Of a stretch of 64,000 nucleotides of DNA, positions 10,782 through 22,830 are shown in pieces. The notes below the pieces were generated by a model. It had not been told where the DNA came from, did not search any database, and worked only from the letters and a program-made list of their open reading frames with translations. Origin of the DNA: Hysterangium stoloniferum (taxonomy: Eukaryota; Basidiomycota; Agaricomycetes; Hysterangiales; Hysterangiaceae); NCBI GenBank assembly GCA_015178975.1, contig WHVD01000258.1, positions 23,621 through 87,620 on the forward strand, written 5' to 3'. The position numbers were made by a program, and so were the translations under genes. How positions within the stretch are numbered: position 1 is the stretch's first letter; every line of letters begins with the position of its first letter.

Positions 10782-12420
10782 AGCTGGCCTAGATAATGTT
10801 GTATGTTATTGGTGCCTCACATGACCATTTATGTTCGTTCATGCTGTTACCTGGTCTGCAGATTGGGGTCAATCTTCAATGGTACTTTTGATTCAGGGTA
10901 TGACATGGTCAGTAATTTCTTTTCTTCTTCTTTATGTTTACAGTAACTTTTATCTAATTCCATAGAGCACTTGAAAATGTGGCTTCTGATCACTTTCGTT
11001 TATTTTGTGGTATCCCACTACCTTCATAGTGAGTGTATTCAGTAAATTGAAGCATTTTACATATTGACAGACTTATATATATATATAGTGATAATGACAT
11101 GCCATAGCATAAATGGACAGAATGATGAGGTGGTTATTTTCACTCAGCCAGGATATAGTATGGAGCCTGCAGGAGATTTTCAAGTGGTTGTAATCACATA
11201 GGACATGGTGCATAAGCTTACTAGACCTTTTATTTGCAGGATCACACTCACTAACACTAGTTTGTATCATTCTGCAGGTCATAGTTTTGCACATGGCCAG
11301 CAGGCTCTCTCGGCCTTGATATACTTCTCAAGCACATGATTCCGCTGGAGAGAGGAATGTAATACTGTTAAGTGTTACATATATACCATGGCTACCCCTT
11401 CACAAGTCTTCAGGACATTGCATAAAGTACATGGCATCCTACATTGCGCACAGTCTTCAGATGGGGTGATTAATGGGGAAAATTAAAATAGATATATTTT
11501 CTTATATATTACAGCCATGTAAGCTTGCTAAATATCATAATATTATATATACAAGATTTCAGCATGATACACCTAAAATTGAGCAAGATATTGTCCGCAC
11601 AAATTCGGACAATTTCTTATCTGTGATTTAGACGCTTTGCCGTACATAATGCAAATAGCTGTAAAGGAACCATAGTGTTCCACGTGCTGATGTGAAGTCA
11701 ACAGAATAAATATCACTACCTTCATCCTATTCACAGGTGTGAGTGAAATTAAATACCAGAATTTTGGTATCAGCCAATGCTACTTTGTTGCAATACTATT
11801 GGGTTGTCCCTGATCCTAGCCCTTCCTAACCAGCTTCCAGAGCTGGAAAATGACAATGCATTGATGCTGACTAAGCGGCAAAAGCTCCATACTCCTTGCA
11901 AGGACCGCACGCCCTCAAGAGCACGGGCTTGCAAAGAGCTCTAATCGCAATAGCGTTGGCAAGATTCCAAATATCTGTCCACCAACTTCTGACACACAAC
12001 CAACTACATTACAATTTTTATTTATTTCACTAGAATTATAGAATTCTTCTTATAAAACAGTTTTGCAGCAGGTTCATTGCATTTCTGCCAATAATTGATA
12101 GAAATTTATTTTACAAGCAGTGACCTGGATACCAGAGCAATTAACAGCAGACTAAAGTTGCAGCATAGCAAAACACAGAACAAAACAACCAGAACCAAAC
12201 ATGAAACAAAACAGACTACAAAACAAAACAATGAAATTGATTGGAAAAATTAACAAGAAATTAAAGTTATCAACACAAAGAAACCTTGGGGGGGCTCGGT
12301 TGGTTCACCTTGTGAACTTCAAGAACTTCACTGGATTTAAAAGTCTGTCTGTTAGTAGTTTCATGTCATCTAAATGAAAGGTCAGATTAAAATATGAAAA
12401 CTTTTACCGTGAACGGAAAC
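10782..12420. other. No gene recognised
   Basis: AT-rich sequence without recognisable protein. It holds a (TA)n tract near 11080 and a small perfect hairpin at 11591-11612 (TTGTCCG/CGGACAA). A 70-codon open frame at 11073-11294 on the minus strand has no domain and is probably chance. Confidence 0.4.
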
Positions 12421-13258
12421 TCACTGAACTCTCAGTCGGACTCGTAGGCAGGCTACACTCTTAAGGAGACATAGAGTGTGGTGAGAGGCCTTATACGAGT
12501 CCAACCTCTCAAGACCATATGGGACAACTAGAGGAGTGCTTCCGACAGACAACAAAACCGCTCCTTGGGCGCCGCTTGAGATGGGATGAGGTGAGTATGA
12601 GAGCATAATTGTACTGGAGTGAGAGGAACTCACAGTTACATCGATGCAGGGTTGCCATTTGCCAGATTGACCCATACTAGCTGAAACACACCAAGGTAGG
12701 ACGCTAACAAATTAGTAAAAAATCTGTTAAAATTTCAGAAGATAAGCATACGAGGCAATATTTGGACATACAAAGGTCGATAAATGAATAAAAAGTCAAA
12801 ACCTAGACAATTTGCCGTGAAAGCCTGAAGTTGGCGCCAAGGGAAGACTGTAAAATCCAAGTCAGTAGCCAGTCTTGATGTCCTGCGTCAAAAGTGTGGG
12901 AGTAGAATGGGATCAGTACTGAAATTATACAATACGTAGGACAATAAAACCAACTGGGTATAGTTTGAATGCTTTCTATAGGTGCTCCATCCAGCCTCGA
13001 ATCCACTTGGTAGGCCTCAACGCCACCAATATTTGCCAAAGGTGGATGCTGAAATTGTCCTACCTGGTTACAGGACTGAAAAAAAAAAAAAAGTGTTAGA
13101 AGGAATAAAAACAAATGTGAGAATCGTGCACACCCAACGAGTCGGGAATTGGGAGTAATCCCTTGCATGGATGCCCCATTCACCCAAGCTGCTGAAAGAC
13201 GAAGAAAGAACACATTCGTTAGAGTAGACTCTACTATCTTAAGACAAAGAACATACAT
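12421..13258 (-). other. Possible spliced host gene fragment, unidentified
   Basis: The minus strand shows exon-like blocks with plausible introns: a pyrimidine tract and TTTTCAG acceptor near 13080, followed by an open stretch (QFQHPPLANIGGVEAY, then DSRLDGAPIESIQ) to about 12940, a possible intron to about 12885, then another open block to about 12805. A further open block (12421-12675) contains VTVSSSHSSTIMLSYSPHP. I do not recognise the protein, and the exon joins are not certain. It could be a decayed host gene. Confidence 0.25.
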
Positions 13259-13504
13259 TTAGTCATCCAGTGTGCAGCACATCCTCATAGTGATGTCCCA
13301 AAGGCTTGCACAGCAAGCCCGTGGCCTAGGAGACTCCAAGACACAATACTCACAAAACAGACACAGCTACATGACAGTGAATAGGTAAACTGAGGAAGGA
13401 AGGTGAACAATGGCACACGTTGTTCTCAAAGACAAGAGCCAGAACCAGCCGAGCCAATAACCCAAGGAAAGTAAATAGGAGGGCAGAAATAATAAAAGAA
13501 CAAG

Positions 13505-13606
13505 GAAAAAAAATGGAAAATGGAAATGACAATGAAAATGAAAACAAAAACAAAAACAAAAACAAAAATGAAAACAAAAACAAAAATGAAAACAAAAATG
13601 AAAACT
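13505..13606. repeat. Simple repeat, (AAAAAC/ATGAAAAC)n
   Basis: About 100 bases of A-rich hexamer/octamer repeats (ACAAAA, ATGAAA). Open frames on both strands here (phenylalanine-rich on minus, asparagine/lysine-rich on plus) are only translations of this repeat. Confidence 0.9.
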
Positions 13607-13669
13607 ACCCTCCACTGGGCTAGTTTGACCTCTGCTTGTGTTAGCTCCACCTCCCCCCTTTCCACCTCT

Positions 13670-15674
13670 TCATTGAATGTGATGCAGCCCAGTCATTGAA
13701 TGTGATGCAGCCCAGGGCTCGGCTTGTTCCTCGTTAGTACGCTGGTTTCCTGGGGCCCATATCGAGGCCCCCAATCCTTCACCACCAGAGGCAGCCATAC
13801 TTATGGATGCCATCAGTTTGGCGGTGGCAGCAAGCTCCCCCTTGGTCTGCTTCTTCATTGCATGAAATGCAGACCAGAGGTCATCGATTTCTTCCTGGGT
13901 GTCAAACTCCACAGCCTGGTTTCCTGGGGCCCACATCGAGGCCTCCGATCCCTTGCCACCAGAGGCAGTTATGTATATCTGTGGGTGGAATGTGGTCAGT
14001 GGTGGCGGTGGTGGCAGATGGGGTGGGGTCTGCTGCAGTAGCGATGGCAGCGGATCAGGTGTGGTCTGCTGCAGTGGTGGTGTCAGTGGTGGTGGATGGG
14101 TTGGGTCTGCTGCATTGTCGGTGGTGGCAGATGGGGTGGGGTCTGCTGCGCTGTGGGTGGTGGCAGGTGGAGTGGGAGTGGACAGCATGTTAGAATGAAA
14201 GAAGGGAAGGGGGATCGGGGCACAGAATAGTGACCCTAGTGGACGAATAGACCACCACTCATACTCAAACTCAGACTCAGATTGACCGCATGGTGGACAG
14301 AACCAAAGCCATGGATAAGGACTACTATGGATACATGTGGGTACTTAGGGTTCCGAACCACATATTCCAACACAGCATAGGTTCGGCATTGAAAGAGGTG
14401 CTCATGTCCCAGGACATCTCCTCATAATTGATAATGTCGTCGTTGTCCTGATTGATGTTCTCAGGGGCGACCTGATGCGCTCCACCGAATGTATTGATGC
14501 TGTCCACTGTGGGGTCTGCTACAGTGGTGGTGGTGGCGGATGGGGTGGGTTCTGCTGCAGTCTTGGTGGTGGCGGATGGGGTGGGTTCTGCTGCAGTCTT
14601 GGTGGTGGCGTCTGTGGTGGTGTCTGCAGTGGCAGTGGTGGTGGATGGAGTGGCATCTGCTTCAGTGGCAGCAGCAGTGGATATAGTAGGTTTGGCATTA
14701 GAAGAGGCACTCATGTGGCGGATCATCTCTTCATTGAAAAAATCATCCTTGTCCTCATTGATGCTCTCAGGGGCACCCTGCTGTGCTCCACTCACTGTGT
14801 TGATGCTGTTGGTTGTGGCGTGAATGCACGTGTGGCGAACAGCAATAGGATTGCACATCATGAGGATGGGGACAAGGGGGGATGACATAAGGTCGTCTGC
14901 AAGAGAATATGACCAGTACACTGAGACCGTGCAGATACATCCCAAAACAAATTTCAGCAACTTAAACACAATTGTCACTGCAATTTTGAGCAACCAAAAC
15001 AACATCATTCCTGCAGCTCGTGCCACAAGGCACAAGGCTTGATGGCAAATGTTTCAAATGGGTCTGTGGAGATACACTACCATAAGTGGTGTAACTACGA
15101 CACATGCGAACATTGCTGTCATCCTGAATGTGCAGCTTGTCAATGACTGGGACATAAATGAGGGAATGGGGATATACCTTGAAGTAACCATGGGGCAAGC
15201 CTCTGCCTCAAGAGAGTGTTCAACACCAGAGAACAAACTGATGACCTGATCTATAACATCTGCAGGCATTGGACTCTGAGCCAGCATGTATGGGATGGCA
15301 GGCAACATCTTCCAGAGAGAACCCCTGACAGGGGCAAGGCTATGGACATGGTTAGATTACAAGATGGGTTGTTAAATAAACAGATGACTGGCTCACCTTT
15401 GATGATAGCAGGAATGTAACATCAGCTGTGAGGAGACACTGACAGGCAACAAGTTGACAAAAATGTTGGCGTAATATGGCTCAATCTTCACTCCTATCAT
15501 AACCTTGAAAAGTGCCATGAATTTTGAGGAAGAAGACACATCCGCTACAGGCGCAGGAAGCAGCGATGGACCGAAGATCTTTTCCGCGACAAAGCTGAGA
15601 AACTTCAGAATGCTCCACTGATGGAGTGGGAACCAAGAAACCACAAGTAATATGTGAAGGCTATATTCGCACAT
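13670..15674 (-). CDS. Hypothetical multi-exon gene, membrane-type N-terminus and threonine/alanine-rich tail
   Basis: A plausible start is the ATG at 15674 (MCEYSLHILLVVSWF, hydrophobic). An intron (donor near 15415, acceptor near 15356) joins to the block with MLPAIPYMLAQSPMPADVID, and a 42-nt intron (about 15140-15182) joins to SCTFRMTAMFACVVVT. A later block starts with LLKIAVTIVFKLLKFVLG, another hydrophobic segment, then a tail rich in TTTATAD/TPSATTK repeats (14450-14700). The segment SINTVSGAQQGAPESINED recurs as SINTFGGAHQVAPENINQD, so the tail contains an internal duplication. The WAPGNQ block is also duplicated at about 13743 and 13917. The last joins are unresolved and it may be broken. 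No known domain recognised. Confidence 0.35.
13672..13713. repeat. Tandem duplication of about 22 bp
   Basis: The sequence CATTGAATGTGATGCAGCCCAG occurs twice in direct succession at the 3' end of the hypothetical gene region. Confidence 0.85.
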
Positions 15675-15849
15675 ATTAACATAGGAGGCAATGGAAACAG
15701 CGAGAGCGTGTGTTGCAAAGCGACGGAGGTGGGCAATGAGTTCAGCAGGTTGAGGTCCTATGGGGTTTGCTAAATTGCTGAAAACAAAGGCTGATTGGGA
15801 ATATTATTCAGTGTGCGTTCGTTAGCGTGCGTCACAATAAGTCACGCCG

Positions 15850-18179
15850 TCTAATATGGAAGTCACAGTCCGCAAGAAAATCTGAATAATCGTCAAGTTT
15901 ATATGCCCCGAGGAAAGATACTTGGAGGAACCAGGTATGTCTTGCGTTATGCGTTACGACCTTCACGCTGTGAATATAGACCATATTAACCATCATCAAG
16001 TTCGCTCAACGCGTGTATTTACCACCGTTGCTCCCCCCAAGGTTGTACTGCATAATTCATTCATTTACCAACGTTTTACCCCGCATCGTCTGAGATTACT
16101 TTACAGATTTTAATTCGTGGGCTGAAAATGGTGCAGAAGGTTGGAGTTATGGTGAACTTCATCCGTGCGTGTTGTGTATATCACTGATGCCAAACTCTGA
16201 CAGATTATGTGATTATAGCTATTTCATGAAGTCTGAAGGATATGCCGCCAGCGCCTCAAAACCCGACGTAAAGCTGAAAGATCATGGTTTTAATGGCCCT
16301 TGGAAAACAAGCGAACCGGATGTCGCCGTATGGTTTTAGATATTTTGGTCTGATTGCAAGTTGTTATCTGATTCCAGAATTATATAGCCTCTACACCATG
16401 TTATTATGGAAGCCTGCGCAGTATTAGGCATTCCGTGGAGCCCATAAGCAGTAATAGCAGAACTCAGACTTGAAATTATATATTTTTGTATAGAGACTTG
16501 AACACGCCAAATGGAACCCTGGGTGCCAGCGCTTTCACCGCTTTCATTGATACAAAAGGCCATCGTACGTCGCCCTATAATTTCTTTCCCAAGCTGTTGC
16601 ATTAAAAATTTTTTTAGGAAGCTCTTCTGCAACTGCATATCTTACTCCTGATGTCCTCTCAAGACGGAATCTCACGATCATAGTAAAGTCACGTGTCGAC
16701 AAGATATTATTCGACACCAATACCGCCATCTCACGGCCTCGGGCCATCGGGGTTGAATTCTCCCAACCTGCAACTCACCTCGGTACCGTGTTCATGCCAG
16801 GAAGGAAATCATCATCTGTGCTGGGGCTTTCAATACCCCACAAGTCTTACTTTTATCTGGCATCGGGCCGGCTGCAGACTTAGAGGAAAAGGGAATTGAA
16901 GTGATCAAGGATCTCCCTGCCGTTGGCCAGAATCTCTTTGACGTCAGTCTTCTTTCAAGCGTTCTTCTTTTGAATCTTAAATGGACTCATTCTGATACAT
17001 CATGACCAGCATCGATCGTGTGGAGCGTTATGTGTACGGACCAAGGCAACATTTAGCTGGGCTCGCAAAGCCCTTACCCGGAGTGTTTGCGTTGGTTCAA
17101 TGGCTTTTAAAACATAAAGGCCCATTGACAAGCTTACCCTGCCAGGGAGGGGCGTTCTTCAGGTCGGATAATCCATCGTATGTACAAGTTCATAACCGCG
17201 ATTTTTTGCACATGTGACATTGTGATCATACTTTTCTCATCTAATAATAGGATATCTTTGAATCCAACAAGAACGAGGGTGATCAAGACATCCAGATCAC
17301 TGATTTGACTTCGGGTCCCAAGTCACCAGATATCGAATTCATGTGGTGTATGACTCTCCCCGAGTTACATTCCCAAAACTGGCACAGTGATGTCATTCTA
17401 GTTCCAGTTTTAGTGGTCAACAACGGATTTTCAGCGGCTCCAGCAAACGTGCAGGGCATGACAATCGTAAGGTTTCATTAACAGATTTGATATTAGACTT
17501 CATCTTGTACACAGAGCGCACTTGCGCTGAAACCCGAGAGTGCGGGTCGTGTTTTTTTGAAAACAACCAGTGTCTGGATAAGCCCATAATTCACTCGAAG
17601 TAGGTCCGAGGGTTTCAGTGTCCCGTGTCACCGTTGACGTTTAAATCTCTGCAGCTTCTTCTCGTCAGAGAACGACATGAAGCTCATCATACGTGCTACA
17701 CGGCTTCTCCTGAAACTAATCAAGACTGAGCCTCTTGCGTCCATTGTGGAATCGACACCTCTACCTGGCAAATCTTACGACTTTTTATGGCCAGGGAATG
17801 TTTCTGACCCTGACGAAGTGAATATGCCATAATATTATCAAACATACCATCTCATCATTTTAGATTACCGATGAACAGCTACGTGAATGGATCTGTAAAA
17901 ATACATCCCCGGCCTACCATCCAGTACGTCGTCCACGCCCAAAAGCTAACTTATTATCATTACCCACAATCATTTCTTCTCCCATAGACATCCTCCGCCA
18001 GAATGGGAATATCCGAAAAATCCAGTGCTATCGATTCGAAGCTGTGCGTTCACGGTGTTGATGGGTTACGCGTTGTGGACGCGTCCGCCTTCCCAATGCA
18101 AGTATCGAGACACCCATGTGCCGTGGTAATCGCCATGGCCGAGAGGGCCGCAGATTTGATTAAAGCGGCAGCGGAATAA
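15850..18179 (+). pseudogene. GMC-family FAD oxidoreductase, 5'-truncated
   Basis: Clear GMC oxidoreductase blocks in order: ENLNNRQVYMPRGKILGG (about 15870), SSLNACIYHRCSP, GAENGAEGWSYGELHP, IDTKGHRTSPY, then [15 protein letters not shown] followed by [16 protein letters not shown] (about 16800-16900; the second GMC signature), ITDLTSGPKSPDIEF, LALKPESAGRVFLKT, and a C-terminal TSSARMG...GLRVVDASAFPM block ending at TAA 18177-18179. Several introns (for example near 16940-17010, 17180-17250, 17820-17865) are recognisable. The N-terminal FAD-binding GxGxxG fold is missing, and there are in-frame stops and small frameshifts. Enzymes of this family oxidise alcohols (for example aryl-alcohol or choline type); this copy cannot function. 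Confidence 0.85.
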
Positions 18180-18359
18180 AATATAAATTATCATTCTTGC
18201 CTGCCATAACGGTTCCCCTACATTCCAATAAGTAAATCAACAATTGCCAGCTTTTTTACAATAACCAGCGGTCCAGCATGGCTGAAATCCAACGAAAATA
18301 TGCGTTCCCCGTTCATTGTAGATTAAGATTACATCAGCTGCCTAAGGCAGGTGATAAAA

Positions 18360-18428
18360 GGACTTTCAGTCGGGGAATCGAACCCCAGACTCGCGCGTAC
18401 CACTCTATACTAACTGAGACGTTATCAA
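18360..18428 (-). pseudogene. tRNA-like fossil with intact B box, anticodon arm lost
   Basis: On the minus strand the sequence GTTAGTATAGAGTGGTAC (D-arm/A-box-like, about 18399-18415) is followed by GCGCGAG and a T arm with the perfect pol III B-box GGTTCGATTCC (18374-18384) flanked by GGGG/CCCC stem bases. The 5' half of the anticodon stem and the anticodon loop are missing, and the acceptor stem does not pair well. The best resemblance is to tRNA-Asp or tRNA-Glu types (TTAGTATAGTGG start). It may be a tRNA pseudogene or the head of a tRNA-derived SINE. Confidence 0.5.
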
Positions 18429-20079
18429 TTTCATAGAGGTTACTCATTTATACCTAATGAGCTCTCTGTTCCTGACAAAAAGGCCCCGAAGTGAGATGAT
18501 TGGTATGCCTCGGACACGTTGGGGTGATTGAGATGATTACTGACGTTTACACTTCTTGGGCCTATATAGTTCTAGTTAAGGGCGGCTAAGGATGATGGTA
18601 ATGTTCAATTTTGTTACGTTCTTGTGCTCCTTGTCGTATCCGAACGCTACGATCGATATGTTGTTTAATGCCATCATTTATGTACGTTTAACATGATGCT
18701 TATCTACACTGTATCTTATCAAGCCCAGTAGTTTACTATCGAGTATGATGTGCCCCCCATCTTGGTTATTTTTGTATTTTGTGCCCGTCCAACTTATTAC
18801 ATAGTTTGTTGGCTGAAGTTGTATAAGTCTCACCGCTGTGTCACTCCCAGGGACCTCATTTTGGTTGAACCTACTTAGCCAAACAGAAGTTGAAATGGCC
18901 GCTAGGCCTTGAAAAAGTTTTTGCCCATTCTGAAACTTCTTTGTCGTCATAAAATATATCATACCTAGTTTTGCTAATGACGGTGGGATCTTGCAGTGAA
19001 ATTCGGTCCCCGAACATTTACTAGCAAGTCAGGTCCGCTACCATAGTCAAAGAGTAGTAGGACCCCAAGAAAAGTTGTTATCAACTTGAATGTACATCCA
19101 GTACCATCTCATCTCTCACTGTAAGGCTGCCGTCAATTGCAGCCTAGTCCAACGTTGATAGGACAGTATATTCGTCTAAGAACAGAGACGGCAGTACACG
19201 ATAGTGACGGTAGGTAAAAACGATAATGAAAAAACTACTACGCGCGTTTATCCTAATTATATAAGGAAGCGGATACTAAATATTAAAGGTCCGTTGTGGT
19301 AAGCTTCGCCAGGCTTACACTCGCTGTCCATTTGGACGATTTGAACTGGGCTTAAATCGAGTTAAGGGTTTGCCAAACCGAGGTTGGAGAGTATGAAGCC
19401 GGGAAGTGAAAATTAAAGAGATGTGAGATAGAGGATCTGTGGTACTTGCTGATGCATCAGTAGACGGCTCTCCGAGTCCCCAGGAGGGCCTCTTAGCCAG
19501 AACATTCTTTAAGATACATTCGCCTGCAATATGCTATTTTTGATACCTCGTTAAGCATCATGAATTCGCACTGTGAGAAACTTCTAACGGGATGATTTCT
19601 GACCTGATCATTGTCATACTCATAGGCAGGTTCAAGGTGCCAGAGGTGATCGTGAGAACCGAACTCTATCAGCTGGCTAAATAAAAAAAGAGTGATGAAC
19701 GGGACCACAGTCGCAAGGGACTTCCATTACGTCCGCCTGCACCATCCTAGTTAACTCCCCAACATATGAACTATTTTTAGGAAACTGGTAATGAAACCGG
19801 GCGTGAGTATGAGATCACTGTCTATCTTATATATTTCATGGATTTTCTAGTATCATCATGAAGTTATCTGTTCTCAAAATGTACTGGTAATCGGTCCGAG
19901 TAGATAGAAGCAAATGGGAGTAAATGACAGATGGCAGCAGGATGGTTCGAAAGAATGGAATCAAGGAAAACTTAGTACCAACTTAGCATCCACTTAGTTT
20001 CTACCCTTGTCTATAATAACTCCTCATTCATTTCAACTTCCATAACCATATTCTTGGAGCCTCCAGGTCTCAGTATAGG
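18429..20079. other. No gene recognised
   Basis: Open frames at 18678-18962 and 19493-19708 show no domain and no splice structure. The distal part, next to 20080, may belong to a decayed LTR, but only the 3' end of that LTR can be identified by comparison. Confidence 0.35.
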
Positions 20080-20288
20080 ACATAAGCTGAAGCCGAGTGC
20101 TACCCATCCCCAGAACCTCCACAGATTTCTGCCTGTAAGCCCTAAGATTAACAGTATATTCTGATTTAGTCTCACAGATCATTCTGTCATGCCTCCAAGA
20201 AATAAAGTGTCTGAATACAGGAATGTAATTGGGGCAAAAGTCAGGTCCCAGGTGGAAACATCAGGTTTTCACGAGCATTCAATTCAGA
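20080..20288 (+). mobile_element. LTR 3' end, primer-binding site and truncated gag start
   Basis: The segment ACATAAGCTGAAGCC...TTAACA (LTR end at 20152) matches the LTR at 27168-27908 in the opposite orientation. It is followed by the same GTATATTCTGATTT leader as that element, then ATG CCT CCA AGA (MPPRNK, at 20189) matching the gag start MPPRKR at 27130. The gag frame stops after about 34 codons and no pol follows. This is a fragment of a related gypsy element on the plus strand. Confidence 0.75.
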
Positions 20289-20581
20289 AGTAAACAACGA
20301 CTAAATGCTTGGTTAATACCCTCTGAAGGGCCGTTTCATGCATATGTCAAGCAACACCTTCAATCTCTTCATGCACCCTCCTCAAGGGGGGTTGAAAGTA
20401 CAATTTCATAAAATTAGAAGCCGATGTGGCCTCGGAATCCAATTTCAGCATTGACTTTGTAGGAACATATGCATAATGCTCTTTAAAAAACAGCTGTAAG
20501 ATCAATAATTACTTGAACCTTTCTATAAAGTATAAGAGGAATTCAAAAGCACCATTACTTCATTATACACGAAGTCATCTA

Positions 20582-21911
20582 TCACCCAACAACAGGGATA
20601 CCAATACTTTCGGGTAAACAACGCAATCCCTGCACTCGTCTCGCTTCAATATCACCTCCCAGGGCATCTTCCCACCAACGTTCATGTTCAGGAACTTCCT
20701 TCCATCCGCCGGCGTAAAAGTTTTTGATGCACTTCCCTTTATTCGTGAATCGCCAAGATTGAATTTCGTCAAAGCGCTCTTGAGATATCCCGAACTTTAC
20801 AAAATGAAACAGCATGGCAAAACGTTAGCAAATGGTAGGTAGATATACCTCGACCCTCGACGTACGCCTGCTGTACCAAGGATCACACTTGGTGGAATCG
20901 TGATACGCCCAATTTTCGAGCATAAACGAGAGATAGCTGTGCAGTGGAGCACAGCGCCTTCCGGTAGGGGTGTACCAATCCAAGAAGGCACAGCCTCTGG
21001 CGCTGGCGACTGAGAGGATGATCTTACTAGGAGGGTGGTGTCGGGAAATGACGAAGTCGTTCCATTACACTCCTCAGACGATTTTAGTGCTTTCTTCGAA
21101 TTTGATGTGTACGTGACATATCGTGCTACCATATAAACCTATTTCTCGGAGTGAGATACATCTGGGGACAGCAAACAGAAATTCAGCCGATACAGACCCA
21201 TTTATGATCCCAAGATGCCATTGAAAGTCGAATTTCATACGCCGCGTTAAGAGGAATCTCTCGGACGAAAGAGTAGTATGTTCCTGCGCGACCTGTTAGT
21301 GAAATGTTAGCGAATGGTGTGTAGGGCCGGACCACCAACAGCAATCCACCCTCCATCTCCATAGAGCAAAGGCAAATGTTCCACTACATATTTGAACCGG
21401 GCCATATCATACGTCTGATTTACTATGTGGTAAGTGTAGGTCTAATGTACTCGACTGCGTTCGAGGTAGACTCACCATTGCGTAGCTAGAGTTGCTTAAG
21501 TGCATATTAAAGTCACACACATCAGGTGTGGCCCGAGTCTTAAAAACCGTCTGGACTGTGAATGGGCTTTTCCCCACTGGCGAAATCCGTGTCAAACGGG
21601 TTAACCGCTGTTGATCTGTCTCTAGACGATTGCGGATCGCATGGTAGACACGGGCATAGATAGCGGGTCTAAATAAACGAACTAGCAATAATGAGGACGA
21701 ATAATGAACTCGAAGGCCTTTTGTTATAAGACGTACTGTGCCACAGGAGTGGAAACCCTCGCACATTGATAAGAAGAACTAGTAGAAAGAGCCATTTCAA
21801 AGGTGTTGCAATAAACGGCAAAGTGGAATAATGAGATGGAGCTAGAAAAGAAGTCCCTAATGATTGTAATGCGTTGGGTATAGACCTCCTGAAGTTGGTT
21901 ATGGTGGTCAT
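20582..21911 (-). CDS. Hot-dog thioesterase-like protein, intact six-exon gene
   Basis: Exons on the minus strand: 21911-21737, 21681-21476, 21414-21336, 21292-21198, 21138-20866, 20794-20582. All five introns are GT-AG and all phases match, giving 347 codons including TGA. The product starts MTTITNFRRSIPNALQ, has a hydrophobic anchor (PLKWLFLLVLLINVRG, residues about 40-55), then the hot-dog-type core: DVCDFNMHLSNSSYA (the conserved D-F-N-x-H-L-S-N-S-S-Y block), YGDGGWIAVG, SFVREIPLNAAYEI, ASWDHKW, a loop rich in S/T/P, GAVLHCTAISRLCSKIGRIT and a C-terminal GGWKEVPEHERWWEDALGG. This is the layout of fungal thioesterase-superfamily (4HBT-like) proteins of 300-400 aa. The substrate is unknown; a membrane-bound acyl-thioester hydrolase is inferred. 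Confidence 0.85.
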
Positions 21912-21924
21912 TGGAGGTGTAGGT

Positions 21925-22044
21925 GTGACATCAGTCACTTTATTGTGACATCAGTCACTTTATTGTGACATCAGTCACTTTATTGTGACATCAGTCACTT
22001 TATTGTGACATCAGTCACTTTATTGTGACATCAATCACTTTATT
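21925..22044. repeat. 20-bp tandem repeat, six units, in the thioesterase promoter
   Basis: Six head-to-tail copies of GTGACATCAGTCACTTTATT (the last with one change) lie 14 bases upstream of the thioesterase ATG at 21911. Each unit contains the inverted repeat GTGAC/GTCAC and the octamer TGACATCA, one base from the CRE/ATF site TGACGTCA. The next bases hold CACGTG. The array may act as a regulatory cluster; that is inference. Confidence 0.9.
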
Positions 22045-22830
22045 GTGACCACGTGTGACCTCATCTTCGACCGTACGCCTAGACATTTGAACATTTGTCG
22101 AAAGTGTCATTATTATTTAAAATCGCAAAAGTATAACCATTAACCATTATAATATTAGTATTTTTAATGTGTGATAAAAATGTAACATAACACATGTTGA
22201 TGCAAAGGGACACCGTGGACAAGTATATACATAGTAAGAGTCGAGACAGTGTGCATACCCACACCCACTCGCCCCAGTACCTACATACCTATCCACCTAC
22301 CATTAGGGTACATGCTCCTATCTACGTGATGCGATGCGGTATACAAATGTATTACAAATAAATAAATAAATAAATGTACATGCATATGATGTGTATGACC
22401 ACCCATATTCACCCACACGGATAACCCACCCCAGTGAGTGCTTCATGGTTGTGGATGATTGCGGACATGGTTAAAACACAAATAAACAAATTGTAACAAA
22501 ATGTGTGATCCATATGACATAATGTGGCAATATCATGTATCAGGATGTGTCACACACCTTGGGTTCATGCTTCTTCCTGCTTCCTTTCTCAACTGATGTC
22601 CTCCAGCTCAATCAACCTGTCAAGCCTTCTCAAAGTGGTGGGAGATGACATTATCAGAGCCTATTGGACAAAAGTGGGTGTATAAATAATTATGGCTTGG
22701 AGTGCAGACAACAGCTAAATTGACTGTTAATTCTTTCAGTACTTCTCTACTGGTATTATTGATACATCTGGTGACTTTCTTTCTACCAAGAATGCTATAA
22801 ATTAGGTGAATGCAGAAAATTTCAAGAATT
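22045..22830. other. No gene recognised
   Basis: AT-rich, with a short (AAAT)n run near 22360. Divergent sequence follows the break of the gypsy RT. No 3' LTR of the gypsy element at 22831-27908 could be found here. Confidence 0.4.

Noticed and set aside
13350..13665. Phenylalanine-rich minus-strand frames resembling transmembrane segments
   Set aside because: Translation of an A-rich simple repeat.
21407..21938. Frameshifts in the thioesterase N-terminal part
   Set aside because: Canonical introns (21682-21736 and others) restore a continuous frame.
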